A stretch of 64,000 bases of DNA from CAWAND01 sp963797485 (lineage in GTDB: Bacteria > Chloroflexota > Anaerolineae > Anaerolineales > E44-bin32), in NCBI GenBank assembly GCA_963797485.1, contig CAWCPF010000004.1, positions 248,001-312,000 of the forward strand, in the 5' to 3' direction. Position numbers and translations under genes: made by a program. The notes below the pieces were generated by a model. The model searched no databases. It was not told the DNA's origin and saw only the letters and a program-made list of their open reading frames with translations. This document shows, piece after piece, positions 25,081 to 33,918 of this stretch (within the stretch, counting starts at the first letter, position 1; every line of letters starts with the position of its first letter).

Positions 25081-26337
25081 GTGACGGCACTCATCGGTAC
25101 AGACGAAGCCATTTTCGTGGGACTGGATATCGGGACCAGTAAGATCACCGCGCTGGTCGGCCATCTGGATGAGGAACGGCGCATACGGGTGATCGGTGTC
25201 GGGCTGGTGGCATCGTCCGGTATGCGCAAGGGCGGGGTGGTCAGCCTGGAATCGCTGGCGCATTCGATCGAAACCGCCAAGGACAAAGCCGAGCGCACCT
25301 CCGGGTATGAGATCAGCTCGGCCCTGGTCAGTCTGTCCGGCCAACAGATCAACTCCATGAACAGCAAGGGGATGGCCGGCGTCTCCGGCCGCACCGTGGG
25401 GTTTGACGATGTCGCCCGAGCGCTGGAAGCGGCGCGATCCGTGGCAATTCCCTACAACCGCGAAATCGTGCATGTCATTCCGCGAGGCTTTGTGGTTGAC
25501 GGACAGGACGGCATCAAATCTGCACTCGGCATGCATGGCTACAGGCTGGAGGTCGAAGCCCATATCGTCACCGACAGCGCCACGGCGCTTCGCAACCTGG
25601 AGAAGTGCATCGAAGCCGCCGGGTTGACGGTCGATGGCTGGGTGCTGAGCTCGTTGGCAGCCGGTGAGACCGTGCTGACCGAGACCGAGCGCGAGATGGG
25701 GGTGGTGGTGTGCGACATCGGGGGAGGGACGTGTGACTTGGCGATCTACATTGAAGGCTCCGTCTGGCACACGGCCGTGATTCCGGTTGGGGGTGATCAC
25801 CTGACCAACGATATTGCTCAAGGGCTACATCTCCCGGCCGAGACGGCCGAGTCGGTCAAGCGGCGCCACGGTCTGGCCTCCAAGTCGATGGCCGACGGCG
25901 ATCAGGCATTCGCCGTGCGGCCCTTTGGGCAGGGCGAGGCGGTCCACATTCGGCGCGACGACCTGGCGTCGATTCTCGAGCCGCGAGTGGAAGAGCTGTT
26001 TGGTCTGGTCCGGCAGGAGATTAAGCGCTCAGGTTACGACGGGTTGCTACCGGCCGGCGTGGTCCTCACCGGGGGGACCAGCCAGCTCCCTGGCATCCGC
26101 CAGGTGGCCTCAGACGTGCTGCATCTCCCGGTGCGGCAATCGGGTCCCGAACAGTTACGCGGGCTCGTTGACCAACTCCATTCGCCGGCATTCAGCGCTA
26201 GCCTGGGCCTGCTCCAGTGGGCCAAACTGCAAGAAGAGCACTACATGCTCGACGGACGTCGGTACAACCCGCTCAGCCTCGCTCGGTTCGATCTAGCCCG
26301 GGCGGCTGACTTTCTGAAGCGATTATTGCCTGGATAG
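25081..26337 (+). CDS. ftsA: Cell division protein FtsA
   Basis: Actin-like ATPase that tethers FtsZ filaments to the membrane. 418 residues. Phosphate-1 motif FVGLDIGTSKITALVG near residue 11, the 1C subdomain around YEISSALVSLSGQQINSMNSKGM, phosphate-2 VVVCDIGGGTCDLAIY, and the adenosine motif VVLTGGTSQLPGIRQVA. The C-terminus ends LARAADFLKRLLPG, an amphipathic helix of the membrane-targeting type. GTG start. Confidence 0.96.
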   Translation: MTALIGTDEAIFVGLDIGTSKITALVGHLDEERRIRVIGVGLVASSGMRKGGVVSLESLAHSIETAKDKAERTSGYEISSALVSLSGQQINSMNSKGMAGVSGRTVGFDDVARALEAARSVAIPYNREIVHVIPRGFVVDGQDGIKSALGMHGYRLEVEAHIVTDSATALRNLEKCIEAAGLTVDGWVLSSLAAGETVLTETEREMGVVVCDIGGGTCDLAIYIEGSVWHTAVIPVGGDHLTNDIAQGLHLPAETAESVKRRHGLASKSMADGDQAFAVRPFGQGEAVHIRRDDLASILEPRVEELFGLVRQEIKRSGYDGLLPAGVVLTGGTSQLPGIRQVASDVLHLPVRQSGPEQLRGLVDQLHSPAFSASLGLLQWAKLQEEHYMLDGRRYNPLSLARFDLARAADFLKRLLPG

Positions 26338-26393
26338 CCCCAGCCGCGTCCAAATCTGATGGGCGCGGCACGACAGGAAAGAGGAGGAGACAG

Positions 26394-27494
26394 ATGCATC
26401 CACAACCGCACACGGAATCGTTCGCTCGGATCAAAGTGGTCGGAGTGGGAGGCGGCGGCAGCAACGCCGTCAACCGGATGATCGAGGAGGGCCTGGCCGG
26501 CATCGAGTTCGTGGCCGTCAACACCGATGCCCAGGCTCTGCTGCTCTCGAACGCGCCCACCCGCGTTCGAATCGGCGACAAGCTGACGCGCGGCCTGGGG
26601 GCAGGCGGAAACCCCGAGGTCGGGCAGAAGGCGGCCGAGGAATCGGCCGAGGACATTTACGAGGTGCTCAAGGGCACCGACATGGTCTTCATTGCCGCCG
26701 GCATCGGAGGCGGGACGGGCACGGGAGCCGCGCCGGTGCTTGCCCAGGTGGCCAAGGAGGTCGGCGCGCTGACGATTGGCGTCGTGACGCGGCCGTTCAC
26801 CTTCGAGGGCGTGAAACGCGCCAAGTCGGCCGAGGCCGGCATCAGCCGCCTCAAGGAAGTCGCCGACACGCTGATCGTCATCCCCAATGACCGTCTGCTC
26901 CAGGTGGCCGACAAACGCGCCAGCCTGCAGGACTCGTTCAAGATGGCCGATGACGTGTTACGCCAGGGCATCCAGGGGATCAGTGAGTTGATCACGGTCC
27001 CCGGTCTCATCAACCTGGACTTCGCCGATGTGCGCACGATCATGTCCGAGGGTGGCGCCGCCCTGATGGCGGTCGGCCGCGGTTCGGGCGAGGACCGCGC
27101 CCGCACGGCGGCCGAGATGGCGATCTCCAGCCAGCTGCTGGATATCACCATCGACGGGGCCCGCGGCATCTTGTTCAACGTCACCGGCGGCCCGGATCTG
27201 AGCCTGTTCGAGGTCAATCAGGCGGCCGCCATCATCAAGGAAACCGCCCACCCGGATGTCAACTTGATCTTTGGGGCGGTGATCGACCCGACCCTGGGCG
27301 ACGAGCTCCGGGTGACGGTCATCGCCACCGGCTTCGAAGCTTCGGGCAACCTGCGCCGACCATCGAGCCACCGGGCCGTGACAAAGGCCGAGGCCAAGAA
27401 GGGCGCCACGACTCCCGCGGAGGTGGACGCCTTCCAGCCCCAGGCTTTTGACGTCAACGATCTCGACATCCCCGCCTTCCTGCGCCGACGTTGA
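26394..27494 (+). CDS. ftsZ: Cell division GTPase FtsZ
   Basis: Tubulin-like GTPase that builds the Z ring. 366 residues. IKVVGVGGGGSNAVNRMI at the N-terminus, the tubulin signature GGGTGTGAAPVLAQVAKE near 105, the synergy loop NLDFADVRTIMSEGGAALMAVG, then a short Ala/Lys-rich linker (about 340-350) and the C-terminal peptide DVNDLDIPAFLRRR that binds FtsA. A very strong ribosome-binding site (AAAGAGGAGGAG) precedes the ATG, consistent with the high expression FtsZ needs. Last gene of the dcw run. Confidence 0.98.
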   Translation: MHPQPHTESFARIKVVGVGGGGSNAVNRMIEEGLAGIEFVAVNTDAQALLLSNAPTRVRIGDKLTRGLGAGGNPEVGQKAAEESAEDIYEVLKGTDMVFIAAGIGGGTGTGAAPVLAQVAKEVGALTIGVVTRPFTFEGVKRAKSAEAGISRLKEVADTLIVIPNDRLLQVADKRASLQDSFKMADDVLRQGIQGISELITVPGLINLDFADVRTIMSEGGAALMAVGRGSGEDRARTAAEMAISSQLLDITIDGARGILFNVTGGPDLSLFEVNQAAAIIKETAHPDVNLIFGAVIDPTLGDELRVTVIATGFEASGNLRRPSSHRAVTKAEAKKGATTPAEVDAFQPQAFDVNDLDIPAFLRRR

Positions 27495-27623
27495 TGCGGC
27501 CGCCCGCGGGATCCCGGCAACGGGGCCCGACGGACACGCAGGAAGGGCCGAGGTGAGCACCCTGGCGCGGGGTGCGCATCTCGATGGCCGCGGCTCGCCG
27601 GTCGCCGTCGGATCCTCCTCCCG

Positions 27624-27648
27624 ACGGCGGCCGGCCGGCCGGTTTTAT
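27624..27648 (+). terminator. Possible terminator after ftsZ
   Basis: A GC-rich self-complementary run (CGGCCGGCCGGCCGG) is followed directly by TTTTATT at 27643-27649. The stem is short and can slip, so this is tentative. It lies 130 bp past ftsZ and before the nrdR promoter. Confidence 0.45.
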
Positions 27649-27698
27649 TCCCCGGACTAAAGTACCAGGCAGGAGCGCGCAAAATGCACCTGACCGAC

Positions 27699-27728
27699 TT
27701 GCAGTCGAATTCGCGGCAATGCTAGAAT
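27699..27728 (+). promoter_or_regulatory. Promoter of nrdR (and possibly nrdJ)
   Basis: TTGCAG at 27699-27704, an 18-bp spacer and TAGAAT at 27723-27728, 90 bp before the nrdR start. No paired NrdR boxes were recognised around it. Confidence 0.55.
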
Positions 27729-27817
27729 GCGGCCTCGATTTGCCGGAGATATCGGTGTCGCCGCCAGCCGGGGCCTAGATATGGCGGCGAACGTTTGTCT
27801 CAAGGACGTCCAGCCGG

Positions 27818-28268
27818 ATGCATTGTCCGTACTGTCAAAGCCAGGACAGTCGCGTGATCGACACGTCGCACGACTCGCGCGGCGGGGTTCGTCGTCGCCG
27901 GGAGTGCCAGGAATGTGGCCGGCGGTTCACCACTTACGAACGCGCGGTTCAATCCACCCCGATGCTGGTCAAGCAGGATGGGACGCGGCGAAGTTTTCGA
28001 TCGCGACAAGCTGGTACGAGGCATCATGATCTCGTGCGCCAAGCGCCCGGTCGCGGCCGCCGATATCGAGCGCATGGTGGGCGAGATCGAATCCGCCCTG
28101 CAAGCCATGGGGCAGGCAGAAGTATCCTCAAGGGTAGTCGGCGACATGGCCATCGCCGGATTGAAAGAGCTCGATCACATTGCCTACATTCGATACGCGA
28201 TCGTGTACCTGGGCCTGGACGATCTAAAGGCCATTCGCAACGAGATCGACGCCCTCCTGGGAGGCTGA
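27818..28268 (+). CDS. nrdR: Transcriptional repressor NrdR (single frameshift)
   Basis: Repressor of ribonucleotide reductase genes that senses ATP/dATP through an ATP-cone. The first frame starts MHCPYCQSQDSRVIDTSH and continues RRRRECQECGRRFTTYER, the four-cysteine zinc ribbon (C3, C6, C31, C34). The ATP-cone (FDRDKLVRGIMISCAKRPVAAADIERMV ... YIRYAIVYLGLDDLKAI) is in another frame. One extra base in the T4 run at 27994-27997 gives the best fit, restoring QDGTRRSFDRDKLVRG and about 149 residues. Located between ftsZ and nrdJ, its natural target. Confidence 0.94.
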
Positions 28269-28416
28269 CGCTCCCGGCCCGGCGCTGCTCGGGCCAGGAT
28301 GCCGGATTGCCTGCGGGGGGCGTCCTGTTCTCTGCCCAGGGCGGTCGTGAGGGCGTTTTGCCCGGGGCTTGAATTGGTGGCGCTTGGAGTTGGACCGTTT
28401 GGAGGGAGGCCATGTC

Positions 28417-30898
28417 ATGTTAGAGACCGACAATCGTGAAGTTGACGTCCAATCCAAAGCAGATTCTCTGGTCCGCCCGGCGCTTCCCGATGACCTGAAC
28501 CAGGTTGATCTGAGCGACAATGCGCGCACCGTGCTCATGAAGCGCTACTTGAGGCGGGATGCCGATGGACAGCCGGCCGAGACGGTCGAGGAGATGTTCT
28601 GGCGCGTCGCCTGGCACGTTGCCGAGGCTGAGGCCGAGACAGACGATCCGGTCATGCCGGTTGCCCGCGCCTTCTTTCAGTTGCTGACCTCCAAGCGGTT
28701 CTTTCCCAACTCCCCGACCTTCACCGGCGCCGGAACACCGTTGGGACAGCTGGCTGCGTGCTTTGTCCTGCCCATCGCCGATGACATGGGCCGAGACTCA
28801 TCCGGGATCTTCCAAACGCTGCGCGACGCGGCATCGATTCAGCAGACCGGTGGTGGCAATGGCTTTTCATTCAGCCGCCTGCGGCACAAGGGCTCGGTGG
28901 TTAAGTCGATCTATGGGCCGCGCCACCGGCCCGGTCGGGTTCCTGCGCGTGTATGACAAGGCCTTTGGGGAAGTGGCCCAGGGCGGGACTCGCCGCGGAG
29001 CCAATATGGCCGTCTTGCGGGTTGACCATCCCGACATCCGGGAGTTCATCACCTGCAAAGTCGACGAGAACCAGATCACGAACTTCAACATCTCGGTGGG
29101 CGTGACCGACCAGTTCATGCATGCCGTGCGCGACGACACGACCTACGATCTGATCGCCCCCCAAAGCGGCCAGGTCGTCGAGACCGTCCGGGCGCGCGAA
29201 ATCTTCGACCTGATTGTGACCCACGCGCATCACAATGGGGAGCCAGGGGTGCTCTTCCTCGATGCCGCCAATCGCACCAATCCCGTGCCTCACCTCTACG
29301 AACTCGAAGCCACCAACCCGTGCGGTGAGCAATGGCTGGGACCGTACGAAAACTGCTGCCTCGGTTCGGTTAATCTGGCCGAGCATCTGGGGGCCGACGG
29401 CACCGTCGATTGGGAGAAGCTGCAGGACAGTGTGGCTCTCAGCACGCACTTCTTGGACAACGTGGTGAGCGTGAACGCCTATGTGCCGGCCGTGCCTCAA
29501 CTCGCGGAAGCCGGTCTGCGGGCGCGGCGAATTGGGCTGGGAATCATGGGGCTGGGCGATCTCATGTACCACGTGGGCGTGCGCTACGGGTCGGATGAAG
29601 GGCAGGAGTTCGGCGCTCAAGTGATGGAGTTTGTACGCTACCACGCCATGCTGGCCAGTATTGAATTGGCCAAGGACAAGGGCCCCTTCCCGGCGATCGA
29701 AGGCAGCCTGTACGATCCGGACAGCCTGGGCTGGACGGTGCCCAAACCTCTGGCGCCGTACACCTATGAGTTCAGCCGCCCCGAGATCGATTGGGGCCAG
29801 GTTGAAGCCGGTCTCAAGGCGCATGGAATCCGCAATGCCGCTCAGACCACGGTCGCCCCAACCGGCACGATTGCCACGGTCGCCGGCTGCGAAGGGTACG
29901 GATGCGAGCCGGTCTTCGCTCTGGCCTACTACCGCCACGTCAATGATCATGGGCAGGACTTGACCTTGTCGTACACCAGTCCCGCGTTTGACCAGGCCCT
30001 GATCGGCGCCGGGTTGGATGAAGAACAGCGCCAGACGGCCATCGAGCAAGTCATGGCTCTCGGGTCGTGTCAGGATGTCGAGTTGATTCCGGCCGAATTG
30101 CGCCACACTTTCGTGGTCTCGCAGGATATCAGCGCCGAAGAGCATGTTCGCACGCAGGCGGCGCTTCAGAGCTTTGTCGACAACAGCATCAGCAAGACCT
30201 GTAACTTCCCCGAAGGCGCCACGGAAGATGACGTCGCCAAGGCTTATCTCACAGCGTGGGAGCTGGGCTGCAAGGGCTTAACGGTATACGTGACGGGATC
30301 CCGGCAGAAGGTCGTATTGGAAACCAAGGCCACGGCCGAGAAGAAGGCCGGCATGACGCCGGCGGTCCAGCCGGGAACGGGCCAGCTGACGATATGGAAT
30401 GAGCGCAAGAGACCTCGCCCGGCCCGGCTGGATGGGGCCACCTATCAGATCGACACACCCCTGGGCAAGGCGTTTGTCACCATCAACGAAGCCAGCGCCG
30501 GGCAGCCGTTTGAGGTCTTCATCACCACTGCCAAGGCCGGATCGGAAACAGCGGCCATCTCCGAAGCGATCGGGCGCATGGCTTCCTTTGTCCTGCGTAT
30601 GGCGTCACCCATCCCGCCGCGCGAACGGCTGGCCGAGCTGGTGCGACAGCTTTCGGGCATTGGCGGCGGCCGCCCGCTCGGCTTCGGCCCGAACCGAGTG
30701 CTGTCCCTGCCGGATGGTGTCGCCCAGGCCCTGGCGGCTTATCTGGGTGACACGCCGGAGGGCGCCCCGGATGCCGAAAACCCGGCCAAGCAAATGCCGA
30801 TGATCGTCGGCGATCTATGCCCTGAGTGCGGGGCGGCCAGTGTGGTGAACGAGGAAGGCTGCCGCAAGTGTTATGCATGCGGTCATAGCGAGTGCTGA
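28417..30898 (+). CDS. nrdJ: Adenosylcobalamin-dependent (class II) ribonucleotide reductase (single frameshift)
   Basis: Reduces ribonucleotides to deoxyribonucleotides by a B12 radical mechanism that needs no oxygen. About 826 residues. The N-terminus has LTSKRFFPNSPTFTGAG and QTGGGNGFSFSRLR; after a frameshift near 28905-28912 the other frame continues GRATGPVGFLRVYDKAFGE, GGTRRGANMAVLRVDHPDI, the active-site NPCGE motif and QTTVAPTGTIATVAGCEGYG. The C-terminus carries a TSCPD-type domain (GKAFVTINEASAGQPFEVFI) and a zinc finger (CPECGAASVVNEEGCRKCYAC) holding the thiol shuttle region. The ATG at 28417 follows a GGAGGGAGG site. No cobalamin riboswitch was recognised in the 148-bp leader. 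Confidence 0.95.
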
Positions 30899-30984
30899 GA
30901 CGTGTGCGACGACCACGGGCGGCGAGGTGAATGGCCTGGCCGCCCTTTCTGATACCGGTGCCTGTCGAGAAACCCCCGGCCGAT

Positions 30985-31002
30985 ATGTGAAGGAATTCAC
31001 AA
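30985..31002. promoter_or_regulatory. CRP/FNR- or Rex-like palindrome upstream of a lipoprotein gene
   Basis: ATGTGAA-GGAA-TTCACAA. Its right arm supplies a -35-like TTCACA 15 bp before TATCCT at 31017-31022, so a bound protein would overlap the promoter (centre about -36), fitting either repression or class II activation. Confidence 0.6.
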
Positions 31003-31099
31003 GTTTGGACCACAGGTATCCTGGGGCTAGCCTCCACGTGGTCTCAAACAGGTTTGGCTCGAAGGGCCTGGGCGGCCAGTTGAAGGTAGACTCTGGGGT

Positions 31100-31762
31100 A
31101 TGCTCGAGTTTTTGGGCGCAGACCCTAACCCGTGCCAGGGGGGCCGGTTGTTCGCCAGGCTTGCCGGAGTTGCCTCGGTGCTGGCTGCCTGCGCCATGCT
31201 CTGGAGCTGCACCCCTGCCCGGCCGGCAGACCGCCTCGGCCCAGGAACTTCTGCGCTGGAGATTGAGGATCTTCGCACCCAGGTCGGGGAGTTGGGCCAG
31301 ACTCAGTCAGCCATGGCCCGGACCATCGAGACACAGTCAGCCGAGATCACCCGCCAAAGCGGTTTCTTGTCCTATCTAGCGACCGCCATGCTGCGCCGTG
31401 GTCCGACGTTCACCCCAAGTCCGCCAACCCCCGTGCTCCCCATCACCGGTTGGGTCATCCTGGAAGACGGCCGGTGCTGCATCGGTGGGACGGCAGGTCA
31501 GCCGCTGGACCTGCATGCCGAGTTCTACGCGCAAAGCCAGCTGGCGCCGGTGACGGAGATGCGGACGTGGCTGGGTCCCTCTCCAGCCACGCTGGACGAC
31601 CTGCAGGGTGTCGAGTGGGTGCCCTTTGCCGAGCAGGCTACTTTCGTCATCGTCCCGGCCATTAACTGGGCCGGTGTCACACTGAGTGTTCAATTCCGGG
31701 ATGGGCGCGGCACAGAGTCGCAAGTTGCCTCGGATGACATCTCGGTCGAAGGCAATCCGTAG
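31100..31762 (+). CDS. Lipoprotein with coiled-coil segment, unknown function
   Basis: 220 residues. The N-terminal signal (RLFARLAGVASVLAACAMLWSC) ends in a lipobox with the cysteine at about residue 37, so the protein is probably anchored on the outer face of the membrane. A heptad-like stretch (IEDLRTQVGELGQTQSAMARTIETQ) suggests a coiled coil, then a Pro/Thr linker (TFTPSPPTPVLP) leads to a C-terminal beta-rich domain with a CC pair (EDGRCCIGGTAGQPLDLHAEF). That domain looks like one or two immunoglobulin-like strands. Not recognised as a named family. It has its own palindromic operator, and its 3' end overlaps the convergent winged-helix gene. Confidence 0.65.
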   Translation: MLEFLGADPNPCQGGRLFARLAGVASVLAACAMLWSCTPARPADRLGPGTSALEIEDLRTQVGELGQTQSAMARTIETQSAEITRQSGFLSYLATAMLRRGPTFTPSPPTPVLPITGWVILEDGRCCIGGTAGQPLDLHAEFYAQSQLAPVTEMRTWLGPSPATLDDLQGVEWVPFAEQATFVIVPAINWAGVTLSVQFRDGRGTESQVASDDISVEGNP

Positions 31763-32069
31763 CCTCGCAGGTCGACGCCGCCGGCCAGGCCGTCTCATCC
31801 CCCCGCATCACACCCAACAGCGATTGTGGCTGCGCCTCGAATGCCAAACGTCCAAGTGGCGCCAGGCGGTACAAGGTTAGGGGAAATTCGCCCCGAGACG
31901 ATTTCTCGACATTCACATACCCGGCTTGTTGCAAGCGGCTCAAATGCGATGACAGGTTGCCCTTTGTCAATGCAGTCTCTTCCAGGGCTGACAAACTCAT
32001 GGCCTGGCAGACTGAAGAAGGGAGGGTCCCGATCGCTGGCTGGCTGACCCAGCCGGCGCGCGTTGGCAT
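31677..32069 (-). CDS. Winged-helix transcriptional regulator
   Basis: About 130 residues. The core LSALEETALTKGNLSSHLSRLQQAGYVNVEKSSRGEFPLTLYRLAPLGRLAFEA is the helix-turn-helix and wing of the 'winged helix DNA-binding' group related to ArsR/PadR, in which TKGNLSSHL is the recognition helix. The start is uncertain: the ATG at 32067-32069 is preferred, because the next one would cut helix 1 (QPAIGTLPSSV). The last 40 residues past FEAQ look poorly conserved and overlap the convergent lipoprotein gene by 86 bases, so the stop may also be displaced. Divergent from the small membrane protein at 32124, its likeliest target. Confidence 0.6.
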   Translation of the reverse strand: MPTRAGWVSQPAIGTLPSSVCQAMSLSALEETALTKGNLSSHLSRLQQAGYVNVEKSSRGEFPLTLYRLAPLGRLAFEAQPQSLLGVMRGDETAWPAASTCEATDCLRPRCHPRQLATLCRAHPGIEHSV

Positions 32070-32123
32070 CCAGGCCGGCTTGGAGTATCCTTGGCCCGCA
32101 CCACGAGCGATCAGGAGAGCCAC

Positions 32124-32465
32124 TTGAGCACATCGGGAAGCGCGCGACGGATTCTGGGTATGACCTGCGGTCAGTTGATCCTGCTGCTGATCCTGTTCCT
32201 GGTGGCCCTGGCCGTCCTGGGCGCCGGTGTGTACTGGGTGATGACCCACGTGGACCTGAGCGGCGGCCCGACCCTGCCCACACCCTTCCGGGTCAATAGT
32301 CCGGCGCCGCCGACGCGCACATCCGGGCCGGTCGTGCTTCCACCTACCTGGACGCGGACCCCGACGGTGACGGCCACTTTTACGCCGCTGCCGTCCGAGA
32401 CACCGACCATCACGCTCACGTCTCGGCCTCCGACGATCACCTCGACTCCACAGCCTCCCAGCTGA
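32124..32465 (+). CDS. Small membrane-anchored Pro/Thr-rich protein
   Basis: 113 residues from a TTG with an AGGAGAG site eight bases before it. One membrane helix (LILLLILFLVALAVLGAGVYWV) near the N-terminus, then an extracellular tail made almost only of Thr, Pro and Ser (TWTRTPTVTATFTPLPSE and TITLTSRPPTITSTPQPPS). Such T-P-rich stalks occur on many Chloroflexota surface proteins. No domain follows the stalk, so it may be a wall spacer or a truncated surface protein. Divergent from the winged-helix regulator with 54 bp between starts. Confidence 0.55.
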   Translation: MSTSGSARRILGMTCGQLILLLILFLVALAVLGAGVYWVMTHVDLSGGPTLPTPFRVNSPAPPTRTSGPVVLPPTWTRTPTVTATFTPLPSETPTITLTSRPPTITSTPQPPS

Positions 32466-32648
32466 TCTGCCGCCCTTGGGTGCACGACATTCGGCGCGGC
32501 CACCCGCCATGGGGCACGGAGCCTCCATCCTCACCGGGGGTTAAATTGGCAGGCCGGGCGTCCGCGCTGCAAGAAGCCTGGACCTCCTCGCCGCGCGTTG
32601 TGCCGGATACATAACGATCTGGCTCGGGAGCCGATCTGAAAGGAGCTG

Positions 32649-33134
32649 ATGATGCAGGTCTCAAATAACGCGGTGGTCACATTCCATTACACCTTGACCG
32701 ATGACCAGGGAGTGGTGATCGAGTTGTCGGAAGGGAGCCATCCGCTGGCCTATCTGCATGGACAGGGCCAGATCATCCCGGGGCTGGAAGCCGCCATGCA
32801 CGGCAGGCAATCGGGCGATAAATTCAGCGTTGAGATCGCGCCTGAACAGGCCTATGGCCAGCGAACCGAAGGCCTGGTTGAGCACCTGCCGCGCCAGGCT
32901 TTTGAAGCCGATCTCGACCTCAAACCGGGGGAGACCTACTGGGCCGACACCGACGAAGGGGAGGCGGAAGTGCAGGTGGTGGGAATCGAGGGCGACCAAG
33001 TCCTGGTCGACGCCAACCACCCCCTGGCTGGGATGAGGCTGAATTTCCAAATCGAGGTCACCGACGTCCGCAAAGCCACCGATGACGAGGTCAGTCACGG
33101 ACACGTCCACGGGCCGCACGGAGCTCACGGCTGA
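32649..33134 (+). CDS. slyD: FKBP-type peptidyl-prolyl isomerase, SlyD-like
   Basis: 161 residues. The FKBP core is split as usual by an insert-in-flap domain: VTFHYTLTDDQGVVIELSEG and PLAYLHGQGQIIPGLEAAMHG, then the flap domain (AFEADLDLKPGETYWADTDEGEAEVQVVGIEGDQVLVDANHPLAG) and back to the core with LNFQIEVTDVRKAT. The C-terminal tail HGHVHGPHGAHG is His-rich, as in SlyD metal-binding tails. Acts as a folding catalyst and possibly in nickel handling. A GAAAGGAG site precedes the ATG. Confidence 0.93.
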   Translation: MMQVSNNAVVTFHYTLTDDQGVVIELSEGSHPLAYLHGQGQIIPGLEAAMHGRQSGDKFSVEIAPEQAYGQRTEGLVEHLPRQAFEADLDLKPGETYWADTDEGEAEVQVVGIEGDQVLVDANHPLAGMRLNFQIEVTDVRKATDDEVSHGHVHGPHGAHG

Positions 33135-33159
33135 GTCCACCGGGCGCCGGGAGGCTGTA

Positions 33160-33838
33160 TTGAACCTGGTCGCGCTGGCAGACATTCACGGGCGGCTGCC
33201 ACGATTGGACACCATCCGGCCGGCCGCAGCCGGCGCCGACCTGCTCGTGCTCACCGGCGATGTGACCCACCTGGGGCGCCGCCGCGAGGCCCTAGAGATA
33301 CTCGAAACCCTGAGCGCCATCCATCTGCGCCTGCTGGCCGTCACCGGCAACTGCGATTATCCCGAGGTGGCCGACGCGTTGCACGAGCGGGGGTGTCTGC
33401 TGGAAATTCAACCCGTTGAAGTCCATGGGGTCTGGCTCATGGGTGTGGGCGGCTCGCTGCCCGGCCCCTTTCGGACGCCGCATGAGGTCAGCGAAAACGA
33501 ACTTGAAAGCGCGCTGAACTCCGCCGCCGCGTTTCTGCCGGATGGTACGGGCTGGATCCTAGTGTCACATCAGCCCCCGTTGGATACGGTCTGTGATCAG
33601 CTCGCAGACGGGACCCACGTGGGCAGCCAGGCCGTGCGGGCTTTCATTGAAGAGCGCCAGCCCCTGCTCTGCCTCACCGGGCACATCCACGAATTCAAGA
33701 GGCATCGATCGGATCGGCCAAACCCTGATCGTCAATCCTGGACCGCTTGGGGCAGGCTGGGTGGCCAGGGCGCAGATCGACGATGGAAGCGTGACTGAGT
33801 GTGAGCTTGCACCGACCAGTCGTACCTCCGGTATGTGA
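33160..33838 (+). CDS. Metallophosphoesterase, calcineurin-like (single frameshift)
   Basis: The first frame starts at a TTG, NLVALADIHGRLPRLD, and shows D-x-H, GDVTHLG, VTGNCDYPE (usually GNHD) and LVSHQPP, then GHIHE. Removing one T of GAATTC at 33691-33696 lets it continue ESRGIDRIGQTLIVNPGPLGAGWVA, the expected C-terminal strand with NPG. Restored length about 225 residues; without the edit the end is a meaningless Arg-rich tail. It is a class III-type phosphodiesterase/phosphatase with two metals. The substrate is unknown. The stop codon at 33836-33838 lies inside the downstream palindromic operator. Confidence 0.8.
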
Positions 33839-33850
33839 CGAATTTCACAT
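33833..33850. promoter_or_regulatory. CRP/FNR- or Rex-like palindrome upstream of the DUF362 gene
   Basis: ATGTGAC-GAAT-TTCACAT, extended to perfect 9-bp arms GGTATGTGA (33830-33838) and TCACATACC (33845-33853). It is the most symmetric copy in the window and lies 69 bp before the DUF362 GTG. Confidence 0.65.
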
Positions 33851-33918
33851 ACCGCCGGGGATGAAATCAAGCTAGGCTGGACATCGATCGCCAACCCTGT
33901 TTCAGGAGCCGTTCCCAC

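Noticed and set aside
28269..28416. Cobalamin riboswitch before the B12-dependent reductase
   Set aside because: The 148-bp gap is too short and lacks the conserved B12-box.
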